Translations under genes and position numbers: made by a program
DNA from: Neptuniibacter halophilus
GTDB lineage: Bacteria > Pseudomonadota > Gammaproteobacteria > Pseudomonadales > Balneatricaceae
Reading direction: 5' to 3'
Assembly: GCF_030295765.1 (NCBI RefSeq)
Contig: NZ_AP027292.1
Coordinates: 3,596,001-3,660,000 of the forward strand
DNA: 64,000 nucleotides
The notes under the pieces: model-generated
Seen by the model: the letters and a program-made list of their open reading frames with translations, nothing else
Database searches by the model: none
Told to the model about the DNA's origin: nothing
Part shown: piece by piece, positions 52,306-61,523 of the stretch
Position numbering within the stretch: position 1 is the first letter of the stretch
Layout of the letters: each line of letters begins with the position of its first letter

Positions 52306-53106
52306 CTACGTTTTCTGTGGCGGTCCGGAGGTACCTACCCAGCTTACCTCCAGTTCGTAAGATATCGAGCGGGCCAGACCATCCAGATCCGGGAACAGGG
52401 TGGCGTGGGTGATGTTCATACGGTACAGCGCTTCCATCGCCTCGCGGCGGATCTCAGGTGGGATAATGATCTTGGCCAGAATGTCGCCATCGTAATCGTA
52501 GTTATTGAGCAGCGTCTCAACTGATTCATCTATCCGGCCCGGCAGCATAAACGTGCCTGCCTGGGCAACGATACGGCGGTCCATCGACCAGGGTTCGCCC
52601 GGCCAGACCACGGGATATTCATTGGAGAGGAAATAGCGGTGCAGATTATTACTGTCACGCGGGTCAATCGCCTCACGCGTAAGCTGAGGCGCTTCCGGTG
52701 GGGTGGCCTCGTGCCATAACGCCGGCGTATTAACCGCCCAGACAGCCGCAGGGGCGGTACAGGAGTGAAGGGCGAAGTAACTGGCAACATAAGGCGATTT
52801 GGTAAAGTCCAGTAAGCGGGTCGGTGCGCCATGGTGCTGCATCAGAGCCAGACAGCGGAAGTCATCTTTCAGTACGCTGGTATCGTTGAGGAAATAGTGA
52901 GCTTTGCGGCGGAAAACCCGGATTGCGCGGTCTTCCTGCTCTGCCCAGGGGCGGTTGGTGACAAACTGTTTCAGTCTACGGGTGAGTGAGCTCTCAAGAT
53001 TCCAGTCGGCGTCGGCCTGACCACGAAAAGCCCAGCCGCGAAGAGATTCGGATTCGACCAGAGTAAGAAACTCCTGCCAACTGGTTACTTCGTAAGCTTT
53101 AGTCAT
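52306..53106 (-). CDS. FRG domain-containing protein
   Basis: A 266-residue protein with an N-terminal FRG domain (named for its Phe-Arg-Gly motif): WAFRGQADADWNLESSLTRRL at about residues 21-41, then LMQHHGAPTRLLDFTKSPYVASYFA around 88-112. The function of the domain is not known; it occurs in some phage-defence or toxin-like proteins and in other contexts. It faces away from exaC. Its presence inside the alcohol island is unexplained. Confidence 0.8.
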   Translation of the reverse strand: MTKAYEVTSWQEFLTLVESESLRGWAFRGQADADWNLESSLTRRLKQFVTNRPWAEQEDRAIRVFRRKAHYFLNDTSVLKDDFRCLALMQHHGAPTRLLDFTKSPYVASYFALHSCTAPAAVWAVNTPALWHEATPPEAPQLTREAIDPRDSNNLHRYFLSNEYPVVWPGEPWSMDRRIVAQAGTFMLPGRIDESVETLLNNYDYDGDILAKIIIPPEIRREAMEALYRMNITHATLFPDLDGLARSISYELEVSWVGTSGPPQKT

Positions 53107-53453
53107 GCCGTTTCCCCTGTAGTATCACGCCGACCGGTCAGTTGCAGATAAAGGGCAACTGAGGCTGATGTTCCATTTTATATCCTGCCAATGTTGCAAG
53201 CTTGTGCGAACGCTCGCAATTAGACCTGGGAAGTAGAAATTAATGACATTTTTATGACTTTTTACTTTAGACCAATATGCCCGTTTCATGGGGCCTGAGA
53301 CGGACGGGGGCCGCCCTAATTACTACCAAATGAGTAATTTTTCGATGCCAAGGAATGATACCTGTATTTCTCTGTGGGTAGCTAATATGAATCTGTAAAG
53401 AAACGGAACTGTCAGCTTACCGACAGTACATAAAAACAAGAGGCATACAGAAG
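53107..53453 (+). promoter_or_regulatory. exaC upstream control region
   Basis: About 350 bases between the FRG gene and exaC. An AT-rich upstream half is followed by the ATTACT-ACCAAATG-AGTAAT inverted repeat at 53319-53338. No good -35/-10 pair was defined by eye, but the element is at the same distance (about 116-123 bases) from its gene as in pedH. Confidence 0.5.
53319..53338 (+). promoter_or_regulatory. CTACCAA-type element 3 (exaC)
   Basis: ATTACT and AGTAAT arms with an 8-base spacer ACCAAATG form a perfect inverted repeat containing CTACCAAATGAGTA. It matches the pedE/pedF and pedH elements. Confidence 0.55.
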
Positions 53454-54974
53454 ATGATTTACGCTAAGCCAGGAACAGAAGGTTCCGTCGTTTCCTTTAA
53501 AGAACGTTATGGCAACTTTATCAATGGTGAGTGGAAAGAGCCGGTAAAAGGCCAGTACTTCACTAACCATACGCCTGTTACCGGTGAGCCGGTATGTGAA
53601 ATTCCTCGCTCTACTGCGGAAGATATTGAACTGGCGCTGGATGCTGCACACGCGGCCAAAGATGCCTGGGGCAAAACTTCTGTTACTGAGCGTTCTAACC
53701 TGCTGCTGAAAATTGCAGACCGCATCGAAGAGAACCTTGAGAAACTGGCTGTAGCCGAAACCTGGGATAACGGTAAAGCGGTACGTGAAACGCTGGCTGC
53801 CGATGTGCCTCTTTCTGCAGATCACTTCCGTTACTTCGCAGGTTGTATCCGTGCTCAGGAAGGTACCATCGGTGATATCGATGAAACTACCGTTGCTTAC
53901 CACTTCCACGAGCCACTGGGTGTCGTGGGTCAGATTATCCCCTGGAACTTCCCACTGCTGATGGCAGCGTGGAAACTGGCGCCTGCACTGGCTGCTGGTA
54001 ACTGTATTGTTCTTAAGCCTGCTGAGCAGACTCCGGTATCTATTCTGGTACTGATGGAGTGCATCGGCGACCTGCTGCCTGCAGGTGTACTGAACGTAGT
54101 TAACGGTTTCGGTGCAGAAGCAGGTCAGGCACTGGCAAGCAACACCCGTATTGCCAAGATCGCTTTCACCGGTTCTACACCAGTTGGCTCACACATCATG
54201 AAGTGTGCTGCTGAGAACATCATTCCTTCTACTACTGAGCTGGGCGGTAAGTCTCCAAACGTTTACTTCAGCGACGTAATGGATCAGGAAGATGAGTTCG
54301 TAAGCAAAGCAGTTGAAGGTGCGGTTCTGGCTTACTTCAACCAGGGTGAAGTATGTACTTGTCCTTCCCGTTTGCTGGTTCAGGAAGATATCGCTGATGC
54401 CTTCATCGCTAAAGTGATTGAGCGTGCTGCACAGATCAAGCGTGGCAACCCGCTGGATACAGAAACCATGGTAGGTGCACAGGCTTCTCAGGAACAGTTC
54501 GACAAGATTCTGGGTTACATGGACATCGGCCGTGAAGAAGGTGCTGAGATCCTGATGGGTGGCGGTGTTGAGCAGCTTGAAGGCGAGTTCGGCAACGGTT
54601 ACTACATCAAGCCGACTCTGATCAAGGGCACCAACGACATGCGTGTCTTCCAGGAAGAGATCTTCGGTCCTGTTGTATCGGTAACAACCTTTAAAGATGA
54701 AGCTGAAGCTCTGGCTATCGCTAACGATACTGAGTTCGGTCTGGGCGCGGGTGTATGGACTCGTGACACTAACACTGCATACCGCATGGGTCGTGGCATC
54801 CAGGCCGGTCGTGTATGGATGAACTGCTACCACCTGTACCCGGCACACGCTGCATTCGGTGGTTACAAGAAGTCCGGTGTTGGCCGTGAAACTCACAAGA
54901 TGATGCTTGAGCATTACCAGCAGACTAAAAACATGCTGGTTAGCTACAGCGCTAATCCTCTGGGCTTCTTCTAA
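53454..54974 (+). CDS. exaC: NAD+-dependent aldehyde dehydrogenase ExaC
   Basis: A 506-residue aldehyde dehydrogenase very like P. aeruginosa ExaC, which oxidises acetaldehyde to acetate in ethanol catabolism. The N-terminus [21 protein letters not shown] is characteristic. Other motifs are the NAD-site [10 protein letters not shown], the catalytic Glu in [10 protein letters not shown] (about residue 262-268) and Cys301 in [11 protein letters not shown]. It is cytoplasmic and soluble. Favoured codons are used throughout, so strong expression is likely. It is monocistronic, with its own upstream element and terminator. Confidence 0.95.
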   Translation: MIYAKPGTEGSVVSFKERYGNFINGEWKEPVKGQYFTNHTPVTGEPVCEIPRSTAEDIELALDAAHAAKDAWGKTSVTERSNLLLKIADRIEENLEKLAVAETWDNGKAVRETLAADVPLSADHFRYFAGCIRAQEGTIGDIDETTVAYHFHEPLGVVGQIIPWNFPLLMAAWKLAPALAAGNCIVLKPAEQTPVSILVLMECIGDLLPAGVLNVVNGFGAEAGQALASNTRIAKIAFTGSTPVGSHIMKCAAENIIPSTTELGGKSPNVYFSDVMDQEDEFVSKAVEGAVLAYFNQGEVCTCPSRLLVQEDIADAFIAKVIERAAQIKRGNPLDTETMVGAQASQEQFDKILGYMDIGREEGAEILMGGGVEQLEGEFGNGYYIKPTLIKGTNDMRVFQEEIFGPVVSVTTFKDEAEALAIANDTEFGLGAGVWTRDTNTAYRMGRGIQAGRVWMNCYHLYPAHAAFGGYKKSGVGRETHKMMLEHYQQTKNMLVSYSANPLGFF

Positions 54975-55054
54975 ACGAAGCCTGTCAGGAGTTTGCAGCA
55001 GGACACTGCAGACTCCACTCTCTAAGCTATTTGATGTAGCTTCTTGCGTTTATT

Positions 55055-55079
55055 GCGGCCCCTCTGGGGCCGCTTTTTT
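55055..55079 (+). terminator. Rho-independent terminator after exaC
   Basis: GCGGCCCC-TCT-GGGGCCGC is followed by TTTTTT. It ends the exaC transcript. Confidence 0.93.
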
Positions 55080-55168
55080 ATTTGCCCAAAGTGTTAAGTC
55101 ACGTGCCGGCGAGTCAGTGTTTCTGCGATCTGTGCAGAAGGGTCTTTGCAGCTTGTTGTTACGCTTTT

Positions 55169-55576
55169 TCAGGACTCTCCGGGGGTGGTCCAGTAGAGGA
55201 AAAAATCTTCCTGACGCAGGAGGTGATAGGTGGTTTCTGTTGCCAGGGTGCGGGGAATAATAAACTCATGGTCGCTGAGCTGTTCAACCTGATAGGAGTT
55301 ATCCGGCGGGCTGAGCAGAATCGCGGTAAGTTCTGAGGCATTCCAGCTATAGTTCTGCATCGGCAGGCCAAACTGTCTGGCAATATCCTGCTCATTCCAT
55401 GATGGCTGAATCAGGTTGAGGCTGTAGCAGGCACTGGGGCTGCAGAGCTGGGCCAGTTCTGTATCAATCAGATACACATCACCGTGAATCTGGCGGGGTG
55501 TCTGCAAACTGCAGGCCGCCAGAGCAGAGGCCGCAACGCCAATGATCAGTGAATTTTGCATACCACGGTAGTTCAC
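55169..55576 (-). CDS. Predicted lipoprotein of unknown family
   Basis: A 135-residue protein with an N-terminal lipoprotein signal (MNYRGMQNSLIIGVAASALAAC, lipobox LAAC with Cys22). The start is the GTG at 55576, which has an AAGGAG site 7 bases upstream; the ATG at 55561 gives the same mature lipoprotein. The mature part has no recognised domain. It is rich in aromatic and polar residues; two more Cys (near 45 and 50) could form a disulfide. It lies downstream of the GlcD-type gene and convergent with exaC. The function is unknown. Confidence 0.75.
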   Translation of the reverse strand: MNYRGMQNSLIIGVAASALAACSLQTPRQIHGDVYLIDTELAQLCSPSACYSLNLIQPSWNEQDIARQFGLPMQNYSWNASELTAILLSPPDNSYQVEQLSDHEFIIPRTLATETTYHLLRQEDFFLYWTTPGES

Positions 55577-55651
55577 CAGGGCTCTCCTTGCTTATGTTTA
55601 GCAGGATGTTGAGATCCTGCTTATGAGTCTAGTCCATTGTACCTGAGTGGG

Positions 55652-57052
55652 TTACAGATCGAATATTTTACCCGGGTTCATAATCTGGTTCGGATCGAGC
55701 GCCTGCTTCAGTTGTCTCATCAATGCCACAGCGGGGCCGTGCTCTTCCAGCAGGTAGGCTTTTTTGCCCACGCCGATACCATGTTCACCGGTGCAGGTGC
55801 CTTCATAGCGTAAAGCATTGGCAACAATCTTCCGGGACAGGCTGCGGGCCTGTTCCGACTGGTCGGGCTGCTTCGGATCGAAAACAATCAGCATGTGGAA
55901 GTTACCGTCACCCACATGGCCGACGATCGGGCAGGCGAGCCCTGTTTCGGCGGCATCCTGCTCAGCCTGCAAAATGCAGTGCGCCAGTTCAGAAACTGGC
56001 ACGCAGACATCGGTTGTCAGCACCTTGCCGCCGGGCAGCAGTTGGTGGGCCGCATGATACGCATTATGGCGTGCGCTCCACAGCGCATTGCGTTGCTCTG
56101 TTGAATCCGCCCACTGAAAAGCGCTGCCACCAAACTCGTTACAGATATCCTGCATAGTGGTGATCTGCGTATCGAGACTGGTCTGCTCGCCATGGAACTC
56201 CATAAACAGAGTCGGGCTTGCAGAGAATCCCTCTAGTTTTGAGTAATCAATGCAGGCCTGCATCTGCAAGCCATTGAGCAGCTCTATGCGGGCCAGAGGC
56301 AGCGCCATCTGTCGTGCGTTAATAACGGAATCAACGGCGTCTGCGAGGGTTTCGAAACTACAGACTGCAGCACGGATCTGCTCAGGTACAGGATGCAAGC
56401 GAAGCTGTACCTCGGTAATGATCCCCAGTGTACCTTCAGCGCCGACAAACATAGCAGTGAGATCATATCCGGCCGCACTTTTTCGGGCACGGCCGCCTGT
56501 GCGGATAATCTCGCCGCTGGCGGTCACTATCGTCAGGCCAATGACCGCATCGCGCATGGTTCCGTAGCGCACGGCATTGGTACCGCTGGCGCGGGTGGAT
56601 GCCATCCCGCCAAGGCTGGCATTGGCACCCGGATCAACCGGAAAGAAAAGCCCGTCATAACGAAGCGCTTTATTCAGTGCTTCGCGGCTCACACCAGCCT
56701 GTACCCGGCAATCCATGTCTGCCGCGTTGATCTCCAGTACCTGATCCATCTCGCTCAGATCCAGACAGATGCCACCCTGTAAAGCAAGCAGGTGGCCCTC
56801 AACCGAGGATCCCGCTCCGTAAGCAATGAGTGGAATTTTATAGCGGTTACACAGGCTGGCGATCTGCGCGACCTCTTCTGTACTGAAAGGATAGATAACG
56901 GCGTCCGGCGGCATACAGCCGTAACTGTCTTCGCCCTGACCGTGTTGTTCACGGACAGCCTGTGAAAGATGGATGCGATCGGCCAGCGTGGTCGCCAGCT
57001 CATTGATGACTCGTTTCAGGTCGGCTTGAGAGTAGGGCTTAGACTGATGCAT
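55652..57052 (-). CDS. FAD-linked oxidase, D-lactate/glycolate dehydrogenase (GlcD/Dld-type)
   Basis: A 466-residue FAD-binding oxidase. The FAD_binding_4 domain has PLIAYGAGSSVEGHLLALQGG (about residues 74-94) and DPGANASLGGMASTRASGTNAVRYG (about 141-165), and the C-terminal domain ends with EGTCTGEHGIGVGKKAYL (about 422-439) and DPNQIMNPGKIFDL. Cytochrome- or quinone-linked D-lactate dehydrogenases and GlcD share this pattern; the exact substrate is uncertain. No glcE/glcF partner genes are present, favouring a single-chain D-lactate dehydrogenase. Confidence 0.85.
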   Translation of the reverse strand: MHQSKPYSQADLKRVINELATTLADRIHLSQAVREQHGQGEDSYGCMPPDAVIYPFSTEEVAQIASLCNRYKIPLIAYGAGSSVEGHLLALQGGICLDLSEMDQVLEINAADMDCRVQAGVSREALNKALRYDGLFFPVDPGANASLGGMASTRASGTNAVRYGTMRDAVIGLTIVTASGEIIRTGGRARKSAAGYDLTAMFVGAEGTLGIITEVQLRLHPVPEQIRAAVCSFETLADAVDSVINARQMALPLARIELLNGLQMQACIDYSKLEGFSASPTLFMEFHGEQTSLDTQITTMQDICNEFGGSAFQWADSTEQRNALWSARHNAYHAAHQLLPGGKVLTTDVCVPVSELAHCILQAEQDAAETGLACPIVGHVGDGNFHMLIVFDPKQPDQSEQARSLSRKIVANALRYEGTCTGEHGIGVGKKAYLLEEHGPAVALMRQLKQALDPNQIMNPGKIFDL

Positions 57053-57207
57053 AGACTACTGAACTTTTGTTGTTATTGTTCAGTTTATTAAAGCAGGAAC
57101 TGCGTAGAAAAACAGTAGAAAATCAGGGGGATATGGCAGTCCGTCGCCGTTCCCTGTGTTCTTGTCCCTGAACAGTGTGTGCAGAATACCCGGTCTTGAT
57201 TACGCTT

Positions 57208-58023
57208 TTATGACGAAGCGGTCTGGACCAGCTGCTGAAATTCGCTCGCGATTAACTGCCGCAGGCGCAGGGTTAACATGCCGGAGGGTTTGCTGGCGCT
57301 GGGTAGCAGACGGGTCAGGCTGGTCGCCACAGCCGGATTAAACTGACGTTCATTGCCGGCCAGACGGTAGAAGCGGTTAACCTGAGCGGTACCTGCTTCT
57401 GCATCTGCTTCGACCATAAGCATGGCCTGGGCCAGTACACCCTGACGCACGCCGCGCTGATTGGGTGGTGAGATGCGATAGCGCTGCGCAGTACCTGTGA
57501 CCTTCAGGCCGTCAACATTCAGGTTATAGCGACCATCACAGTAGGAGCCGGGTGTTTCTCCGTAATCTGCCTGCAGGCCCAGTTGACTGAGCGCGCCACG
57601 GATCGGCTCGCAGAGTGCCAGGTAGATCTGGTCAAGGTTGTATTGTGAGGCTTCGGTTTGGGGAAAGATCAGGCTGAAATTAAGGATGCCGGGTTGCAGG
57701 GGAACACTGGTGCCCCCGCTGTCGCGAATATTCACTGGCCAGTCTTCGGCTGCTAACCGCTGACAGGCCTCTTCGAAACGGGGAAAGCGCGTTTCTTTTC
57801 GGGTGACGATCAGCGATTGCGGCGCTTCCCAGAGCCGTGCAGTGGCCCCACGTTTGCCCTCAGCCACTTCACGTAAAAGCAGACTGTCGCGCAGTAGTGC
57901 AGCTTCTGCACTGTCAGCCAGCGGTTCGTTAATCAGGCGCCAGCGTGGCGGGTCAGAAAAGATCGTATGGAAATCCGGGTGCTCAGATATCACAGGGTAG
58001 GTAGCCTTGGCTGAGAGGTTCAC
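57208..58023 (-). CDS. Lipoate-protein ligase-like (BPL/LplA family)
   Basis: A 271-residue protein of the biotin/lipoate A/B protein ligase family. The RDSGGTSVPLQPGILNFSL motif (about residues 99-117) and the catalytic-type lysine in VDGLKVTGTAQR (about 168-179) are visible. The start is a GTG at 58023. Whether it is an octanoyl/lipoyl transferase or lipoate ligase cannot be decided. It is divergent from the YkgJ gene by 58 bases. Confidence 0.8.
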   Translation of the reverse strand: MNLSAKATYPVISEHPDFHTIFSDPPRWRLINEPLADSAEAALLRDSLLLREVAEGKRGATARLWEAPQSLIVTRKETRFPRFEEACQRLAAEDWPVNIRDSGGTSVPLQPGILNFSLIFPQTEASQYNLDQIYLALCEPIRGALSQLGLQADYGETPGSYCDGRYNLNVDGLKVTGTAQRYRISPPNQRGVRQGVLAQAMLMVEADAEAGTAQVNRFYRLAGNERQFNPAVATSLTRLLPSASKPSGMLTLRLRQLIASEFQQLVQTASS

Positions 58024-58081
58024 AGGTTAGCGGGAATTTTGCTATGATCGCGCCCCCAATACCAGTATCACCTGCCTGAAA

Positions 58082-58471
58082 ATGAACCGAAGAATTGCTG
58101 CTGCCAATGTGGACGACCTGAAAACATGGGTCAAGTACAACCGAAATTTGTGCCAGAGCTGTCGCGGAACCTGTTGCAGCCTGCCGGTAGAGGTGCGTTT
58201 CTCTGATCTGGTGCGGATGGGCGTGGTGGATGAATTCGAGGCCGATGAGCCCGCCAAGAAGCTGGCAAAGCGGTTGATGAAGGAGGGGATTGTCGGCCAC
58301 TTTAATCACAAAACCGAGATCTATACGCTGGCTCGTTACGCCAACGATGATTGTATCTATCTGGATCAGCGCAGCCGTCTCTGCCAGATCTACCTGCAGC
58401 GTCCGGAAACCTGTCGCAATCACCCGCAGATCGGGCCGAAACCAAATCACTGCGCTTACCAGCCCAAATAA
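58082..58471 (+). CDS. YkgJ family cysteine cluster protein
   Basis: A 129-residue member of the YkgJ/zinc-iron chelating cysteine cluster family. Cysteines occur at CQSCRGTCC (about 22-30), NDDCIYLDQRSRLCQIY (about 90-106) and CRNHP, fitting binding of a metal or iron-sulfur cluster. Function unknown. It is convergent with the channel gene and followed by a hairpin. Confidence 0.85.
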   Translation: MNRRIAAANVDDLKTWVKYNRNLCQSCRGTCCSLPVEVRFSDLVRMGVVDEFEADEPAKKLAKRLMKEGIVGHFNHKTEIYTLARYANDDCIYLDQRSRLCQIYLQRPETCRNHPQIGPKPNHCAYQPK

Positions 58472-58473
58472 GA

Positions 58474-58500
58474 TGACCGGGCGCAGGCTTTGCCCGGTCA
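58474..58500. terminator. Hairpin between convergent ykgJ-like and channel genes
   Basis: TGACCGGGC pairs with GCCCGGTCA around a 9-base loop. No long T-run; probably a bidirectional terminator. Confidence 0.6.
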
Positions 58501-58510
58501 GCGGTTCAAC

Positions 58511-59314
58511 TTAGCCGTTTTTGTCTTTCAGCATCTGCTTCAGTTCATTGATCTGCTGTGACAGATCTTCCAGAGTCAGTTCACCTTCGGCAATAGCGCG
58601 CTCTTTCTCCTCCTGCGCATGTTCGCTTTCCATCACATTTACCACGATGCCGATCACCATATTGAGGAAGGCGAACGTGGTAAGAAAGATAAAGGTGAGG
58701 TAGAAGATCCAGCTAAACGGGTAGACTGCCATGGTTTCGTACATGACATCGGTCCAGTCCTCAAAGGTCATCACCCGGAATAGGGTGAGCATGGCGATGG
58801 AGATATCACCCCAGAGGTTTTCATTGATACTGGCAAAGAACGAGGCGCCGATCGCCGCGTAGATATAAAAAATGATAAACATCAGCAGGATGACGTAACC
58901 GAGCTGGGGCAGTGCCTTGATCAGCGAGTTAAGCAGCATGCGCAGCTCAGGGATGATCGATACCATTCGCAGCACACGAAAGATACGGATCAGCCGGCCG
59001 ATCAACGCCATCTCGCTGTCCTCAATCGGGATCAGGCTGACAATCACTATCAGGCTGTCGAACAGGTTCCAGGGGTTTTTGAAGAAATCTTTTTTATTCG
59101 GCTCGCCAAGAAACCGGATACTGATCTCAACAAGAAAGAACAGAGTGATGCCGGTATCCAGCCAGGCGATCAGGGTCAGAACCTGGGGCGGGATATCGTA
59201 AGTTTTAGCGCCGATGACCAGCGCGGAAAAGATAATGACAGCAACCACGAATAGCTCGAAAGCGCGGTTACTGCGTAGCTTAAAGAAACTGTCCTGAAGG
59301 GATTGTGTGTTCAT
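58511..59314 (-). CDS. Bacterial voltage-gated cation channel (NaChBac family)
   Basis: A 267-residue six-helix channel subunit in the inner membrane. The S4 sensor carries regularly spaced arginines (Arg107, 110, 113, 116 in GRLIRIFRVLRMVSI). The pore filter is Thr183-Phe-Glu-Asp-Trp-Thr-Asp189. A C-terminal coiled coil (LSQQINELKQMLKDKNG) fits tetramer assembly. In NaChBac the filter reads TLESWAS. Extra Asp at positions 186 and 189 resemble engineered calcium-selective filters, so ion selectivity may differ from sodium. The start is the ATG at 59314; a TTG two codons upstream is not needed. Confidence 0.9.
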   Translation of the reverse strand: MNTQSLQDSFFKLRSNRAFELFVVAVIIFSALVIGAKTYDIPPQVLTLIAWLDTGITLFFLVEISIRFLGEPNKKDFFKNPWNLFDSLIVIVSLIPIEDSEMALIGRLIRIFRVLRMVSIIPELRMLLNSLIKALPQLGYVILLMFIIFYIYAAIGASFFASINENLWGDISIAMLTLFRVMTFEDWTDVMYETMAVYPFSWIFYLTFIFLTTFAFLNMVIGIVVNVMESEHAQEEKERAIAEGELTLEDLSQQINELKQMLKDKNG

Positions 59315-59430
59315 CTGCAAACCGTTTAAACAAAGTTACCGGGCTGAACTTTACTGTGCTTTGCAGTGGAAAAATAGTAGGAGAAAGCAGTAATTTCAGA
59401 GCGGCTGAAAGACGGCTCTCTCCCGGCTGG

Positions 59431-60360
59431 TCAGGCCTCCTGTGCTAAAGGAATACGCGGGTGGCGTTTACGGCGCTGGAACAGAATACTTTCGGCGCTG
59501 AAGATAGCCAGCGCGGTCCAGATCAGAACAAAGGTCAGCAGCCGCTGTGAATCCATAGGCTCATCGTAATAGAACACCGCCAGCAGGAAGGCGATACTCG
59601 GGCCGATATACTGCAGCAGGCCGATCAGGGTCAGGCTCAGGCGGCGTGCACCCGCTGCAAAAGCCATCAACGGCAGGCTGGTGACTATCCCCGCGCACAT
59701 CAGCAGATAGACCGTCTCTGCCGACGCCGAAATGATCTGCAACTGATCCTGACTGTAGAGCCAGCCCATGTAACTCAGGGCGATGGGCGTCAGCCACAGG
59801 GTTTCCATCAGCAGACCGGTGATGGAATCGACCGGAATCTTTTTACGCAGGGCGCCATAGATCGCAAAACTGGTAGCCAGCACCAGAGCAACCCAGGGCA
59901 GGTGCCCCAGCAGGATCACCTGCATCAGGACGCCGACAGCAGCCAGCGCAATCGCCATCCACTGCATCATCCGCAACCTTTCTGCAAAGAATACCATTCC
60001 AAAAATCATACTTATCAATGGGTTAATAAAATAACCTAAGGTTGCCTCAACGATCATGTTCTGGCTGACAGCCCAGATAAAGACCAGCCAGTTAACCGAA
60101 ATAACGGCCGCAGAGAGGGCCAGCCCGTAAAGCACACTGGGCCGCTGAAACAGTGCGATCAGATCACCCAGTCGCCGGGTCAGGCAGATAAACAGAAGCA
60201 GAAATACTGCAGACCAGATCACCCGGTGTACAATGACCTCAACCGGTGAGATATGCGCAACCGATTTAAAATAGACCGGTACCAGACCCCACATGAGGAA
60301 TGCCGCCAGCGCATAATAAACCCCTTTGGTGTGTTCGCTTTGTGATTGCAGATCGGTCAC
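59431..60360 (-). CDS. rarD: EamA family transporter RarD
   Basis: A 309-residue membrane protein of the RarD group of EamA transporters, with about ten membrane segments. Family features are KGVYYALAAFLMWGLVPVYFKSVAHISPVEVIVHRVIWS at the start and PFSMLMYIGPS-like GLLQYIGPSIAFLLAVFYYDEPM near 255-277. Substrate unknown. The GTG start at 60360 follows the upstream gene's stop directly, with AAGGAGG 5 bases before it, so the two are co-transcribed. Confidence 0.92.
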   Translation of the reverse strand: MTDLQSQSEHTKGVYYALAAFLMWGLVPVYFKSVAHISPVEVIVHRVIWSAVFLLLFICLTRRLGDLIALFQRPSVLYGLALSAAVISVNWLVFIWAVSQNMIVEATLGYFINPLISMIFGMVFFAERLRMMQWMAIALAAVGVLMQVILLGHLPWVALVLATSFAIYGALRKKIPVDSITGLLMETLWLTPIALSYMGWLYSQDQLQIISASAETVYLLMCAGIVTSLPLMAFAAGARRLSLTLIGLLQYIGPSIAFLLAVFYYDEPMDSQRLLTFVLIWTALAIFSAESILFQRRKRHPRIPLAQEA

Positions 60361-61374
60361 TTAAACCTCCTTGGCAGGTGCTGCTTCCGGGCGGGAAACA
60401 TCACGAAACAGAAACCGACGCTGAAAATCAGGGTGGGCGAGTTGTACCAGCCGGGTGATCAGACAGATCACCACCAGACTGAAGAAGAGCCGGGCCCAGA
60501 GTACCCCGGACAGATCAGCTCCCATGGTCAGTACCAGCAGGGTATCTTCAATGATGCTGTGACACAGGCTGAGCAGACAGAGAGCGGAAAAGCAGTCTTT
60601 AGGACTGACCCGGCCGCTTTCAGCCTCGCGGATCAACAGACCTCCGCCAAACGACAGGCCCAGCGTGACACCGATGATCGCCAGTGAGGTTGCCTGCCGA
60701 CTGATCCCCATTAAACACAGCAGGGGCTGTAGCAGCCATATCATCAGCCGTTCTATATGCAGCCAGCGCAGCAGACGTAACAGGCTGAGCAGGGCGCTGA
60801 CGATCACAATGATCATGGCAAAGCTCTGCAACTGGTTGAGGCTCCATTGCCACAGATCAGGATCTGCCGATGCCGGCTGCCAGACCAGTTCCACCGGTTG
60901 CTGCAACCAGCCGCCCCAGCGATAGATAAAGCTGAGCAACGCCCCCAGCGCAAGCGCTGCCAGCATCCGCAGCAGCAGTGCAAACAGCAGGCGGACACCG
61001 GCCCGCTGGGTGACACGCAGCTCCAGTGGCAAACTGTGAGCCATCAGCATCATGCTGCTGAGTACCGTAACCTGTGCGACAGTCAGGTTCTCCTGTGGCG
61101 CACTCTGGAAGAAGATCACCATGCCAGCATAGATATTGGTCAGCATGGTTGTGGTCCAGACCAGCCCCATGCTGTCCGGCAGGCCAACCAGTTGCATCAG
61201 CGGCTCGAACAGGGCGCTGATATAGGGAATCATTCCGGCTTCTTCAAGCAGTTTTACCGCAATCACAATGGGAATGGTCAGCTTAAACAGCAAAAAGCAG
61301 ACATCGTAAATCTCCCGGCCAAGTGATGGCAGGGTTTCACGGAAAAACTGTTGCGGTGTAACGGGATTAAGCAT
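60361..61374 (-). CDS. Nucleoside recognition (Gate) domain membrane protein
   Basis: A 337-residue inner-membrane protein with two Gate-type (nucleoside recognition/SpmA-like) halves. Segments such as LLEEAGMIPYISALFEPLMQLVGLP (about residues 43-67) and LQPLLCLMGISRQATSLAIIGVTLGLSFGGGLLI (about 215-248) fit this. Function unknown; such proteins may be transporters. It abuts rarD. Confidence 0.82.
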   Translation of the reverse strand: MLNPVTPQQFFRETLPSLGREIYDVCFLLFKLTIPIVIAVKLLEEAGMIPYISALFEPLMQLVGLPDSMGLVWTTTMLTNIYAGMVIFFQSAPQENLTVAQVTVLSSMMLMAHSLPLELRVTQRAGVRLLFALLLRMLAALALGALLSFIYRWGGWLQQPVELVWQPASADPDLWQWSLNQLQSFAMIIVIVSALLSLLRLLRWLHIERLMIWLLQPLLCLMGISRQATSLAIIGVTLGLSFGGGLLIREAESGRVSPKDCFSALCLLSLCHSIIEDTLLVLTMGADLSGVLWARLFFSLVVICLITRLVQLAHPDFQRRFLFRDVSRPEAAPAKEV

Positions 61375-61523
61375 CGGGCTGACTTCCGGAGTGGAAAGAG
61401 GATCAATTCTATTTCAACTGATTGAAATATTATTTCGTTTATCAAAGCAGGATTTTCTGAAAGTTTAATTTTTAGATGATAAATTTAATCTAATTAAGCA
61501 ATCAGCCTTACTAACGAAATATT

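Noticed and set aside
54189..54914. 241-codon frame antisense to exaC
   Set aside because: Same reason: an effect of codon bias in a highly expressed gene.
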